This document shows, piece by piece, positions 39,255-48,891 of a stretch of 64,000 nt of DNA. This DNA is from an uncultured Polaribacter sp. GTDB taxonomy: Bacteria; Bacteroidota; Bacteroidia; Flavobacteriales; Flavobacteriaceae. The translations under genes were made by a program, and so were the position numbers. Under the pieces are notes generated by a model that ran no database searches, had not been told where the DNA came from, and was given only the letters and a program-made list of their open reading frames with translations. Position 1 is the stretch's first letter. Each line of letters starts with the position of its first letter. The stretch lies in assembly GCA_943788045.1 (NCBI GenBank), contig CALSOT010000002.1:366310-430309 (forward strand), in the 5' to 3' direction.

Positions 39255-41483
39255 ATGAGGTTACCTTTTAAAAATAATAGTTCATTATTAACTCTAATTT
39301 TATGTCTGCATTTTTTACTCGTAAGTGGGCAGAAGAAAATACCACAAATTAAATTAGAAAAGGGTCAAACAAGTACTGAATTTATAGAGGCTAAAATAGA
39401 TAGTATTATTGCTGTTTTAACTCTTGAAGAAAAAGTAGCGTTGACTCATGCACAATCTAAATTTAGTGCAAAAGGAGTTGCTCGCTTGGGTATACCAGAA
39501 GTATGGATGTCTGACGGACCTCATGGAGTTAGAGAAGAAATTAGCTGGGATGCTTGGTCAGAGGCTGGTTGGACTAATGATGCTATTACAGCTTTTCCGG
39601 CATTAACTTGTTTAGCAGCAAGTTTTAACCCTAAATTATCTAGAGATTATGGTTTTAGTTTAGGTGAAGAAGCGCGATATAGAGAGAAAGATATTTTACT
39701 TGGCCCAGGTGTAAATATTTACAGAACTCCCATGAATGGCAGAAATTTCGAGTATTTAGGAGAAGATCCTTTTCTGGCTTCAACTATGGTTGTGCCCTAT
39801 ATTAAAGGAGTTCAAGAGAATGGAGTTGCAGCTTGTGTAAAGCACTTTGCTCTTAATAATCAGGAGCATTGGAGAGATAAAATTAATGTAGAAGTTAGTG
39901 ATAGAGCCTTGTATGAAATTTATTTACCTGCATTTAAAGCCGCCGTGCAAAAAGGTAATGTTTGGTCTCTTATGGGGGCGTACAATAAGTTTAGAGGTCA
40001 ATACACAACGCATCATAAAATTTTGAATAAAATTTTAAAAAATGATTGGGGTTTTGATGGTGTTGTTATAAGTGACTGGGGTTCTGGTCATAGTACAAAA
40101 GAGGCAGCTTTATATGGCTTAGATATAGAAATGGGAACAGGTACAGATGGTTTAGGTACAGGTGCAGATAATCATTATGAATATTATTATTTAGCAAAAC
40201 CATTTTTAAAAGCAATCAAAAATGGTGAATTAAGTGAGGACTTAGTCGATGATAAAGTACGTAGAATTTTAAGATTAATTTATCGCACAAGCTTAAATTC
40301 AAACAGAGCTTTAGGTAAGCTAAATACTAAAGAACATCATGAGGTTGCTAGAAAAGTCGCTACAGATGGTATTGTTTTATTAAAAAACGAAGATAATTTT
40401 TTCCCTGTTAAAGATAAAAAAGGGTTAAAAATTGCAGTTATAGGAGAAAATGCGACTAGAGATATGACAAGAGGAGGTGGGTCATCACAATTAAAACCTC
40501 TTTTTGAAATATCTCCGTTAGAGGGGCTTAAGACAAGATATAAAAACGCTGCAATTATCCATACTATGGGTTATGAATCTGGCGCTTCCGCCTATGATAA
40601 AACACTTCCAGCAACTTTAAATCAAGATTCTTTATATGTAAAGGCAATCGAGGTTGCTAAAAAAGCGGATGTCGTTCTTTTCATTGGTGGTTTAAATAAA
40701 AGTTATCATCAAGATAGTGAAGGTGATGACAGAGAGGTATTTGCTTTGCCTTATGGACAAGAAAAATTATTAAACGGTATTAACGAAGTAAATAAAAATG
40801 TAGGTTTTTTATTAGTGACAGGTAATGCGGTTGCAATGCCTTGGATATCTAAAACAAAAGGAATTTTACAAACGTGGTATTTAGGCAGTATGGCTGGACA
40901 TGCAATTGCAGATATTGTTAGTGGAGACGCAAATCCTTCAGGAAAACTTCCTTTTTCTTTTCCAAAGAAATTAACAGACAATGCAGCACATTCATTTGGA
41001 GAAGTTTCTTACCCAGGAGATGGTGTAAATCAATATTATAAGGAAGATATATTAGTTGGTTACAGATGGTTTGATACTAAAGAGATAGCTCCTCAATTTG
41101 CTTTTGGTTATGGTTTGTCCTATTCTGATTTTAAAATTTCTAACATTAAAATTGACCAAAAAAAATACAGAATAAATGATAAAATAAAAGTAACCCTGGA
41201 TGTTTCTAATATAGGCAGTAGACCTGGCTCTGAAGTTGTTCAAGTATATATTGGTAAACATAAATCTAAAGTGAAAAGAGCTTTAAAAGAATTAAAAGGA
41301 TTTTCTAAAGTTTATTTAGATAAGGGAGATAAAAAAAACACCACAATAACTATTGATGTATCGCAATTAGCCTATTACAACACTAAAATTTCAGATTGGT
41401 CTGTCGAAAAAGGAACTTACTATTTGTACGTGGGAAACGCATCAAACAACATTGTAAAAAAAATTAAGTTTGTTTTGTTTTAA
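39255..41483 (+). CDS. GH3 family beta-glucosidase (exported)
   Basis: Signal-like N-terminus; MSDGPHGVREE, CVKHFALNNQEHWRD, VISDWGSGHST, C-terminal fibronectin type III-like domain. Confidence 0.92.
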   Translation: MRLPFKNNSSLLTLILCLHFLLVSGQKKIPQIKLEKGQTSTEFIEAKIDSIIAVLTLEEKVALTHAQSKFSAKGVARLGIPEVWMSDGPHGVREEISWDAWSEAGWTNDAITAFPALTCLAASFNPKLSRDYGFSLGEEARYREKDILLGPGVNIYRTPMNGRNFEYLGEDPFLASTMVVPYIKGVQENGVAACVKHFALNNQEHWRDKINVEVSDRALYEIYLPAFKAAVQKGNVWSLMGAYNKFRGQYTTHHKILNKILKNDWGFDGVVISDWGSGHSTKEAALYGLDIEMGTGTDGLGTGADNHYEYYYLAKPFLKAIKNGELSEDLVDDKVRRILRLIYRTSLNSNRALGKLNTKEHHEVARKVATDGIVLLKNEDNFFPVKDKKGLKIAVIGENATRDMTRGGGSSQLKPLFEISPLEGLKTRYKNAAIIHTMGYESGASAYDKTLPATLNQDSLYVKAIEVAKKADVVLFIGGLNKSYHQDSEGDDREVFALPYGQEKLLNGINEVNKNVGFLLVTGNAVAMPWISKTKGILQTWYLGSMAGHAIADIVSGDANPSGKLPFSFPKKLTDNAAHSFGEVSYPGDGVNQYYKEDILVGYRWFDTKEIAPQFAFGYGLSYSDFKISNIKIDQKKYRINDKIKVTLDVSNIGSRPGSEVVQVYIGKHKSKVKRALKELKGFSKVYLDKGDKKNTTITIDVSQLAYYNTKISDWSVEKGTYYLYVGNASNNIVKKIKFVLF

Positions 41484-41502
41484 TTTGAATTATTGAATGT
41501 TG

Positions 41503-41538
41503 AAAAGCAGTATAAAGTATAATTTATACTGCTTTTTT
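41503..41538 (+). terminator. Intrinsic terminator between the GH3 and esterase genes
   Basis: 14-bp stem AAAAGCAGTATAAA-GTATAA-TTTATACTGCTTTT followed by T. Confidence 0.8.
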
Positions 41539-41552
41539 AAAATTTTAAAAAA

Positions 41553-42428
41553 ATGAAAATAAAACTTTTAGCGAGTGCAATTTTACTCTGCCTCATTTTT
41601 GCGTTTAATTCTAAAATAGGATTAAAAGAAAATACATTTTTTGATGAAAAGTGGATTCTAAAAAATGTTGATAGCTTATTCGTTAAAAACACCTACAAGG
41701 CTGCCAATGATTTAGAACTACCATACCGCCTATTTTCTCCAAATAAACGACATAACCAAAAGATTCCTTTAGTTGTATTTCTTCACGGTAGAGGGGAAAG
41801 AGGTGTCGAAAACGGAGAGAGAATTTATCGAAACGCTGGGTTTATAATGAATAAAAATTCATTAATAACGGCGCAATCACAAGCTAAATATCCCTGTTAT
41901 ATTTTAGTGCCACAATGTTCTAATAAAACCAATAACGAAGAATGGGCAAAATGGGTTGGGAACTCTCCAGAAACTCCATTTAAAGGCTTGGGCAAGAATG
42001 GCTCTTATATGATGAACCCTATACCTTCAGAGTCTGGTGAAGCTACATTAGAATTAATAGAAAAGTTAATTTCTGAAAAATCAATAGATACATCAAGAAT
42101 CTACATAACAGGTTTATCTATGGGAGGTTTTGGAACATGGGAGTTTATAGCAAGAAAACCTGATTTATTTGCAGCAGCTATACCAATGGCAGGATATTCT
42201 GACCCAAATCAAACTAAAAACATAAAAAAGATTCCTATTTGGATTTTTCATGGAAATAAAGACAAATGGAATCCTGTTGAAGGCTCTAGAAATATGTATT
42301 CTAAATTAACTGAAGCGAATGCTGATGTAAAATACACGGAGTACAATCTTGGTCATGGAGATACCTTTAAGGAGGCATTTAAAGAACAAGATTTAATTCC
42401 ATGGATGTTTTCAAAATCAAAAAAATAA
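41553..42428 (+). CDS. Exported alpha/beta-hydrolase (COG4099-like esterase/peptidase)
   Basis: N-terminal signal; PLVVFLHGRGERG, YITGLSMGGFGTWEF, IFHGNKDKWNPVEGSR, GHGDTF. Confidence 0.88.
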   Translation: MKIKLLASAILLCLIFAFNSKIGLKENTFFDEKWILKNVDSLFVKNTYKAANDLELPYRLFSPNKRHNQKIPLVVFLHGRGERGVENGERIYRNAGFIMNKNSLITAQSQAKYPCYILVPQCSNKTNNEEWAKWVGNSPETPFKGLGKNGSYMMNPIPSESGEATLELIEKLISEKSIDTSRIYITGLSMGGFGTWEFIARKPDLFAAAIPMAGYSDPNQTKNIKKIPIWIFHGNKDKWNPVEGSRNMYSKLTEANADVKYTEYNLGHGDTFKEAFKEQDLIPWMFSKSKK

Positions 42429-42435
42429 AAAACCT

Positions 42436-43410
42436 ATGCTAAAAACAATACCAATTATTGGTTTTTCAATTATACTTTTTGCTTGTAATTCTAAAAATTA
42501 TAAAAAGATAAAAGAAGAAAAAAAACAAAATAACATTGCATCTTTAGAATATAAAGTGGAAGCTAATTTGGGTGAAGGCGCTATTTGGAACTATAAGACA
42601 CATGAGTTATACTGGATAGATATTGAAGGCAGACAGCTAAATATTTACAATCCTAAATCAAAAATAAATAAAGTTTTAAACACTGAATCTAGAATAGGTA
42701 CTGTTGTTCCGTTTACTGAAGATGAAGCTCTGATTGCGCTAGAAAATGGAGTTCATAAAATAGATATACAAACAGGGAAAAGTAATTTATTTACAGATAT
42801 GAAAAATGAATTGCCAGGTAGTAGATTAAATGATGGTAAATGTGATCCTTCAGGAAGATTTTGGGTTGGCTCAATGCATTTAGAACAAGAAACTGGTAAG
42901 GCTAATTTATATACAATTACATCAGAAAACATCTTGCAAAAGAAAATAAATAGTGTTACCATTTCAAACGGTATTGTTTGGACTTCTGATAAGAAAACCA
43001 TGTATTACATAGATACGCCAACTTCAACAATTAAAGAGTTTGACTATAACAATGAAACAGGAGAAATTTCAAATGGAAAAATTGCGGTTAAAATCCCTAT
43101 TAAATTTGGTTTTCCTGACGGAATGACTATCGACGAGGAGAATATGCTTTGGGTTGGTATGTGGAATGGAAATGCGGTGATTAGATTTAATCCGAAAACA
43201 GGAAAAGTGATTTCTAAAATTGAAGTTCCCGCCCACAACATTACTTCTTGTGCATTTGGTGGTGAAAATCTAGAAACGCTTTATATCACTTCGGCAAGAA
43301 TAGATATGACAGAAGAAGAACTAATAAAATACCCTCTTGCAGGTTCATTATTTAGCATAAACCCTGGGGTTAAAGGAGTGAAAAGCAACTTTTATAAACA
43401 TAGTAAATAG
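42436..43410 (+). CDS. SMP-30/gluconolactonase/LRE family lipoprotein
   Basis: Lipobox FSIILFACNS; LGEGAIWNYKTHELYWIDIEGRQLNIYNP, SRLNDGKCDPSGRFWVGSMH, SNGIVWTSDKKTMYYIDT, FPDGMTIDEENMLWVGMWNG. Confidence 0.93.
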   Translation: MLKTIPIIGFSIILFACNSKNYKKIKEEKKQNNIASLEYKVEANLGEGAIWNYKTHELYWIDIEGRQLNIYNPKSKINKVLNTESRIGTVVPFTEDEALIALENGVHKIDIQTGKSNLFTDMKNELPGSRLNDGKCDPSGRFWVGSMHLEQETGKANLYTITSENILQKKINSVTISNGIVWTSDKKTMYYIDTPTSTIKEFDYNNETGEISNGKIAVKIPIKFGFPDGMTIDEENMLWVGMWNGNAVIRFNPKTGKVISKIEVPAHNITSCAFGGENLETLYITSARIDMTEEELIKYPLAGSLFSINPGVKGVKSNFYKHSK

Positions 43411-43417
43411 ACCAATT

Positions 43418-45670
43418 ATGAAAAAAATATTTTTTTTGTTACTATTCAGTTTAACACTTGTTAGCTGTAAAGAAAACAAGCCAAAACTTTTAAAATATGG
43501 AGCTTATGAAAATAAAATAGATGCTTTAATATCTAAAATGACATTAGAAGAAAAAATTGGTCAAACCAATCTAAGAGGGGTCTCGAGTAGGGCAAAAATC
43601 TTACCAGAGGATTTAAAAGAATCTGTGAAAAATGGAAATGTAGGAGCTTTTTTAAACATAATGAATTTAGATTATGTAGATGAATTACAAAGATTGGCTA
43701 TTGAGGAAAGTCCAAATGGAATTCCTTTAATTTTTGGAAGAGATGTTATTCATGGGTTTAAAACTCTTTTTCCAATTCCACTTGGTTTAGCAGCAACTTG
43801 GGACGCACAAATAGTAGAAAAATCTTCTGAAATTGCGGCTTTTGAAGCTTCGGCAGCAGGAATAAGATGGACATTTGCACCAATGTTAGATATTGCACGA
43901 GATAGTAGATGGGGAAGAATTGCAGAATCTCCAGGCGAAGATACTTATTTAGCAACCATATTAGGAGAAGCTTATATTAAAGGTTTTCAAGGAGATGACT
44001 TAAGTAATCCTCATAGAATAGCCGCTTCTGCAAAGCACTACATTGCTTATGGAGCAGCAATAGGAGGTAGAGATTATAATACCGTAAATTTAAGTGAGCC
44101 TTTATTACGAAACGTTTATTTACCGCCTTTTAAATCGGCAATAGATGCGGGGGCGGCAACGGTAATGAGTTCTTTTAATGAGATAAACGGTATTCCTGCA
44201 ACCGGTAATGAGTTTTTATTGAAAGATGTTTTAAGAGGTGAATTACAATTCGATGGTTTTGTTGTAAGTGATTGGGATTCTGTTATTGAAATGATTGAGC
44301 ATGGCTTTGCCAGGGATGAAAAGCATGCGGGAGAATTAGCCGCAAAGGCAGGATTAGACATGGAAATGACCAGTGAAGCGTATGAAAATCATTTAAAAGA
44401 ATTGATTAAAGAAAATAAAGTAACTATTGAAGAATTAAATGAATTTGTTCGTAATATTTTGCGAATCAAATTTAGATTGGGTCTTTTTGAAAATCCTTAT
44501 AGAAATAAAAAACACACTGGTAATTTTTATGCAGAAAAGCATTTAAAAGAAGCTAAAAAAGCCGCAATAGAAAGTACCGTATTATTAAAAAATAAGAATT
44601 CAATTTTACCAATTTCAACAAAAGCAAAAGTTGCTATTATTGGTCCATTAGCAAATGCACCACATGAGCAATTGGGTACTTGGGCTTTTGACGGAGAAAA
44701 AGAACATACAAACACACCTTTATTAGCTTATAAAAATGCGAATGCAAATTTTAAATTTGCAAAAGGATTAACACATAGTAGAGATATTTCTAAAAAAGGG
44801 TTTAAAAAAGCAATTGAAATTGCTAAAAAATCTGATGTAATATTATTCTTTGGTGGTGAAGAGGCAATACTTTCTGGAGAAGCACATAGTAGAGCCAATA
44901 TAGATTTACCGGGAGCTCAAGAAGAGTTGATAAATGAACTAGCAAAAACAGGAAAACCAATTGTGCTAGTTATCATGGCAGGAAGACCAATTACAATAAC
45001 AAATATTATAGAAAAGACGGATGCTGTTTTAATGGCTTGGCATCCTGGCACAATGGGAGGTGAAGCGCTGTATGAGGTTTTACATGGTATAAAATCTCCT
45101 GAAGGTAGATTGCCTGTTTCTTGGCCAAAAACAGCAGGACAATTGCCTTTTTTTTACAATCATAAAAACACAGGTAGACCTGCAGATAGCACTTCTTTTA
45201 TCCCAATGGAAAAAATACCAATTGCTGCGTGGCAAAGTTCTTTAGGAAACGACTCGCATTATTTAGATGCTGGTTTTACACCTCATTTTCCTTTTGGCTT
45301 CGGATTAACGTACACTTCTTTTAATTATTCTGATATGTCTATATCTAAAAATACGATTCATTTTAATGAAGATTTAGAGGTTAAAGTATCGATTAAAAAT
45401 ACAGGTGAAAAGGATGGTAAAGAACTTGTTCAACTCTATGTTCAGGATTTAGTAGGTAGTATTACCAGACCTGTAAAGGAGTTAAAAAGATTTAAACATG
45501 TCTTCTTAAAAAGTGGGGAAACAAAAGAAATTTCTTTTAAAATATCTTCTAAAGATTTGGAATTTGTGAATCATAAAATAATAAAAGCTGCAGAAGAAGG
45601 AACATTTAATCTTTGGGTTGGACCTAATGCTGCTCAAGGTTTAAAAACATCTTTTATCCTTCAAAAATAA
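43418..45670 (+). CDS. GH3 family beta-glucosidase, BglX-like lipoprotein
   Basis: Lipobox SLTLVSCKEN; IPLIFGRDVIHGFKTLFPIPLG, AASAKHYIAYGAAIGGRDYNT, FVVSDWDSV, C-terminal Fn3-like domain. Confidence 0.94.
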   Translation: MKKIFFLLLFSLTLVSCKENKPKLLKYGAYENKIDALISKMTLEEKIGQTNLRGVSSRAKILPEDLKESVKNGNVGAFLNIMNLDYVDELQRLAIEESPNGIPLIFGRDVIHGFKTLFPIPLGLAATWDAQIVEKSSEIAAFEASAAGIRWTFAPMLDIARDSRWGRIAESPGEDTYLATILGEAYIKGFQGDDLSNPHRIAASAKHYIAYGAAIGGRDYNTVNLSEPLLRNVYLPPFKSAIDAGAATVMSSFNEINGIPATGNEFLLKDVLRGELQFDGFVVSDWDSVIEMIEHGFARDEKHAGELAAKAGLDMEMTSEAYENHLKELIKENKVTIEELNEFVRNILRIKFRLGLFENPYRNKKHTGNFYAEKHLKEAKKAAIESTVLLKNKNSILPISTKAKVAIIGPLANAPHEQLGTWAFDGEKEHTNTPLLAYKNANANFKFAKGLTHSRDISKKGFKKAIEIAKKSDVILFFGGEEAILSGEAHSRANIDLPGAQEELINELAKTGKPIVLVIMAGRPITITNIIEKTDAVLMAWHPGTMGGEALYEVLHGIKSPEGRLPVSWPKTAGQLPFFYNHKNTGRPADSTSFIPMEKIPIAAWQSSLGNDSHYLDAGFTPHFPFGFGLTYTSFNYSDMSISKNTIHFNEDLEVKVSIKNTGEKDGKELVQLYVQDLVGSITRPVKELKRFKHVFLKSGETKEISFKISSKDLEFVNHKIIKAAEEGTFNLWVGPNAAQGLKTSFILQK

Positions 45671-46164
45671 TGAAAAATGTTATTGTAATCATGGGAGTCA
45701 GTGGTTGTGGAAAGACATCTGTTGGGGAATTACTCTCTAAAAAATTAAATATTCCTTTTTACGATGGAGATAATTTTCATCCTAAAGAGAATATTGAAAA
45801 GATGAAAAATAATATTCCTTTAACTGATAAAGACAGATTGCCCTGGTTGAAAGAACTATCTAAAAATATTACATCTTGGAAAAAGAATGAAGGAGCTATT
45901 TTAGCTTGTTCTGCATTAAAAGAGTCATATCGAAAAATTTTAAATGCATACAAGAATACTGATTATTGGGTGGTTTTAAATGGTGATTATCAATTAATCT
46001 GCGATAGAATTTCTAAGAGAAAAAATCATTTTATGAAACCCGATTTATTAAAGTCACAAATAGAAACTCTTGAAGTGCCAAATTATGGATTGCACATAAA
46101 TATTTCTATGAGTTTACCTGAAATTGTAAATACAATCACTCAAAATATTAAAACAAATGCATAA
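45670..46164 (+). CDS. gntK: Gluconokinase
   Basis: VIMGVSGCGKTSVGELL, FYDGDNFHPKENIEKM, DRLPWLKEL, ACSALKESYRKIL. TAATG overlap with the preceding gene. Confidence 0.92.
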   Translation: MKNVIVIMGVSGCGKTSVGELLSKKLNIPFYDGDNFHPKENIEKMKNNIPLTDKDRLPWLKELSKNITSWKKNEGAILACSALKESYRKILNAYKNTDYWVVLNGDYQLICDRISKRKNHFMKPDLLKSQIETLEVPNYGLHINISMSLPEIVNTITQNIKTNA

Positions 46165-47545
46165 ATCAGAATTTGGAGTTATTGGTCTTGGTGTTATGGG
46201 AAAAAGCATCAGTTTAAATATTGCAGAAAATGGATTTTCTACTTCAGTTTATAATAGAATTTGTGAGGGTGAAGAAAATGTTGTTGACGATTTTATTCAT
46301 AGTACTTCCCTTAAAAATATTAATGGTTTTACGAATTTAAAATCTTTTGTGGAGGGTATAGAGAGGCCGCGTAGAATTTTAATAATGATTAAGGCGGGAA
46401 CAGCAATAGATACTATTATTCAGCAAATTTTACCTTTTTTGCATAAAGGTGATGTTATTATTGATGGAGGGAACTCTTTATTTACAGATACTCAAAGAAG
46501 AACAATTTATTTAAATCAGGCGGAAATTGATTTTATTGGATGCGGGATTTCCGGAGGGGAGGAAGGTGCCAGAAAAGGCCCGTCTATTATGCCTGGAGGA
46601 ACTTTTGAAGCCTATCTAAAAGTTGCACCTATTTTAGAAAAAATTGCAGCAAAAGACAACTCAGGTAAACCTTGCTGTACTTTTATTGGTAATGATGGGG
46701 CTGGTCATTTTATAAAAATGATTCATAATGGAATTGAATATGCAGAAATGCAACTAATTGCAGAGGTTTATTCGATTTTAAAAGTATCCTTTACGAATGA
46801 TGAGATTTCTAAATTATTTCATGAATGGAATATAGAAAATACAGGGAATTATCTTTTAGAAATTACATCGAAAATCTTAACAAAAAAAGAAGGAAATAAT
46901 TATTTAATTGATTTAATTTTAGATAAATCTGGTAATAAAGGAACAGGTTCTTGGTCTAGTAAAACAGCGCTAGATCTCGGATTTCCGGGTACGATGATTA
47001 CTGCGGCTGTATTTGATCGATTTATTTCTTCTTTTAAAAAAGATAGAGTTGAGTTATCAAAAAACTTAACAAGAAAAGTTCATTTTAATGCACCAAAAAT
47101 AGAAGATTTAAAAAAGGCGTATCAGTTTGCGAGAATTATAAATCATCACCAAGGATTCCTTTTAATGAAAGAAGCCTCAAAAACGTATAATTGGAATTTA
47201 AACTTCTCTGAAATAGCACGAATTTGGACGAACGGTTGTATTATTCGCTCTAAGTTTATGGAGAAATCTATTGAAATTTTAAAAAACAATAGTGATTACT
47301 TAAAGGATAATCAAACATTTAATTCTTTACATGACAATGAAGATGCTATCGTAGAAACTCTAAAATATGGTTTAGAAAATCGCATTCCTTTAAACACCTT
47401 AAATGCGTCATTTAATTATTGGATGTCCATTACTTCAGAAAGGTTACCTGCAAATATAATTCAAGCACAAAGAGATTTTTTTGGAGCACATACCTATCAA
47501 AGAATAGATAAAAAAGAACAAGAATACTTTCACACAACATGGTAA
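46157..47545 (+). CDS. gnd: 6-phosphogluconate dehydrogenase, decarboxylating
   Basis: GVIGLGVMGKSISLNIAENGF, IIDGGNSLFTDTQRR, GCGISGGEEGARKGPSIMPGG, HFIKMIHNGIEYAEMQLIAE. Confidence 0.95.
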   Translation: MHKSEFGVIGLGVMGKSISLNIAENGFSTSVYNRICEGEENVVDDFIHSTSLKNINGFTNLKSFVEGIERPRRILIMIKAGTAIDTIIQQILPFLHKGDVIIDGGNSLFTDTQRRTIYLNQAEIDFIGCGISGGEEGARKGPSIMPGGTFEAYLKVAPILEKIAAKDNSGKPCCTFIGNDGAGHFIKMIHNGIEYAEMQLIAEVYSILKVSFTNDEISKLFHEWNIENTGNYLLEITSKILTKKEGNNYLIDLILDKSGNKGTGSWSSKTALDLGFPGTMITAAVFDRFISSFKKDRVELSKNLTRKVHFNAPKIEDLKKAYQFARIINHHQGFLLMKEASKTYNWNLNFSEIARIWTNGCIIRSKFMEKSIEILKNNSDYLKDNQTFNSLHDNEDAIVETLKYGLENRIPLNTLNASFNYWMSITSERLPANIIQAQRDFFGAHTYQRIDKKEQEYFHTTW

Positions 47546-47549
47546 TATT

Positions 47550-48890
47550 ATGATAGATTTCACCTTAATTTTTGCAGTTGTTATTGGCATAATAATATTA
47601 CTTTTTTTAATTCTAAAATTAAGAATACCTGCTTTTATAGCTCTTTTAATAGCAAGCATTTCTGTTGGTATCTTCTCAGGAATGAATCCTCTTGATATCA
47701 TCAACACGATAAAAGAAGGTATGGGAAATACTTTAGGTTTTGTAGCTACTGTTGTTGGATTAGGAGCAATGTTTGGTGCTATTTTAGAACACTCTGGAGG
47801 GGCTGAAGCTTTGGCAAATTATTTACTAAACAAATTTGGAGAAAAAAATGCTTCTTGGGCTTTGATGATAACCGGTTTCTTTATTGCTATTCCTGTTTTT
47901 TTTGATGTCGCATTTATAATTTTAGTACCCCTAATTTATTCACTGCAAAGAAAAACTAAAAAATCTTTATTGTTATACGCCATTCCGTTATTAGCAGGTT
48001 TGGCAATTACCCATTCGTTTATACCACCAACTCCCGGACCAGTTGCTGTTGCGGATATTTTAAAAGCAGATTTAGGTTGGGTGATCCTTTTTGGATTTAT
48101 TGTAGGCATACCCTCTGCAATTATAAGCGGCCCATTATTTGCCAAGTATATCTCAAAAAAGATACATATTAATGCGCCTAAGATAGTAGACAAACAAAGT
48201 CATAAAGACTATCCTGCCGTAGGATTAATATTGGCTATTATTGGTATTCCTATTGTTTTAATTGTTGGTAACACCGTTTTAAACAGTCCTTTGTTTGAAG
48301 AAGGTACAATACCTAACAATGTTAAAAATTGGCTACAAATGATTGGGCACCCGTTTTCAGCATTAATCATAGCAAATCTAATTGCTTGGTATTTATTAGG
48401 TATTAAAAGAGGTTATAGTAAAGAAACGTTGTTAAAAACAACAACAAAATCCATGGAAGCTGCTGGAATTATCATCCTTTTAACAGGTGCAGGTGGCGTA
48501 TTTAAACAAATTTTAATAAATACAGGAACTGGTACAATGTTAGCAAATTATTTTGCAGATAAAGGAATTAGTATTTTACTATTCGCTTTTTTAGCGGCTG
48601 TTATTGTAAGAGTTTTGCAGGGTTCTGCAACTGTTGCAATGATAACTGCAGCAGGTATTACAGCTCCATTACTATCAAATACAATTACCGACATAGATAA
48701 AGCTCTTTTGGTAATTGCAATTGCAGCTGGTGCTTCAATTATGTCTCATGTAAATGATAGTGGTTTTTGGCTTGTAAGTAAATATTTACATCTTGATGAA
48801 AAACAAACTTTTAGAAGTTGGTCTGTAATGACTACGATATTATCCCTTGTTGGTTTTACAACGGTTCTTATAGTATCCTTACTATTTTAA
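47550..48890 (+). CDS. gntP: Gluconate:H+ symporter, GntP family
   Basis: GMGNTLGFVATVVGLGAMFGAILEHSGGAEALA, FVPPTPGP-like FIPPTPGPVAVADIL, RVLQGSATVAMITAAG, HVNDSGFWLVSKYL. Confidence 0.93.
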   Translation: MIDFTLIFAVVIGIIILLFLILKLRIPAFIALLIASISVGIFSGMNPLDIINTIKEGMGNTLGFVATVVGLGAMFGAILEHSGGAEALANYLLNKFGEKNASWALMITGFFIAIPVFFDVAFIILVPLIYSLQRKTKKSLLLYAIPLLAGLAITHSFIPPTPGPVAVADILKADLGWVILFGFIVGIPSAIISGPLFAKYISKKIHINAPKIVDKQSHKDYPAVGLILAIIGIPIVLIVGNTVLNSPLFEEGTIPNNVKNWLQMIGHPFSALIIANLIAWYLLGIKRGYSKETLLKTTTKSMEAAGIIILLTGAGGVFKQILINTGTGTMLANYFADKGISILLFAFLAAVIVRVLQGSATVAMITAAGITAPLLSNTITDIDKALLVIAIAAGASIMSHVNDSGFWLVSKYLHLDEKQTFRSWSVMTTILSLVGFTTVLIVSLLF

Positions 48891-48891
48891 T

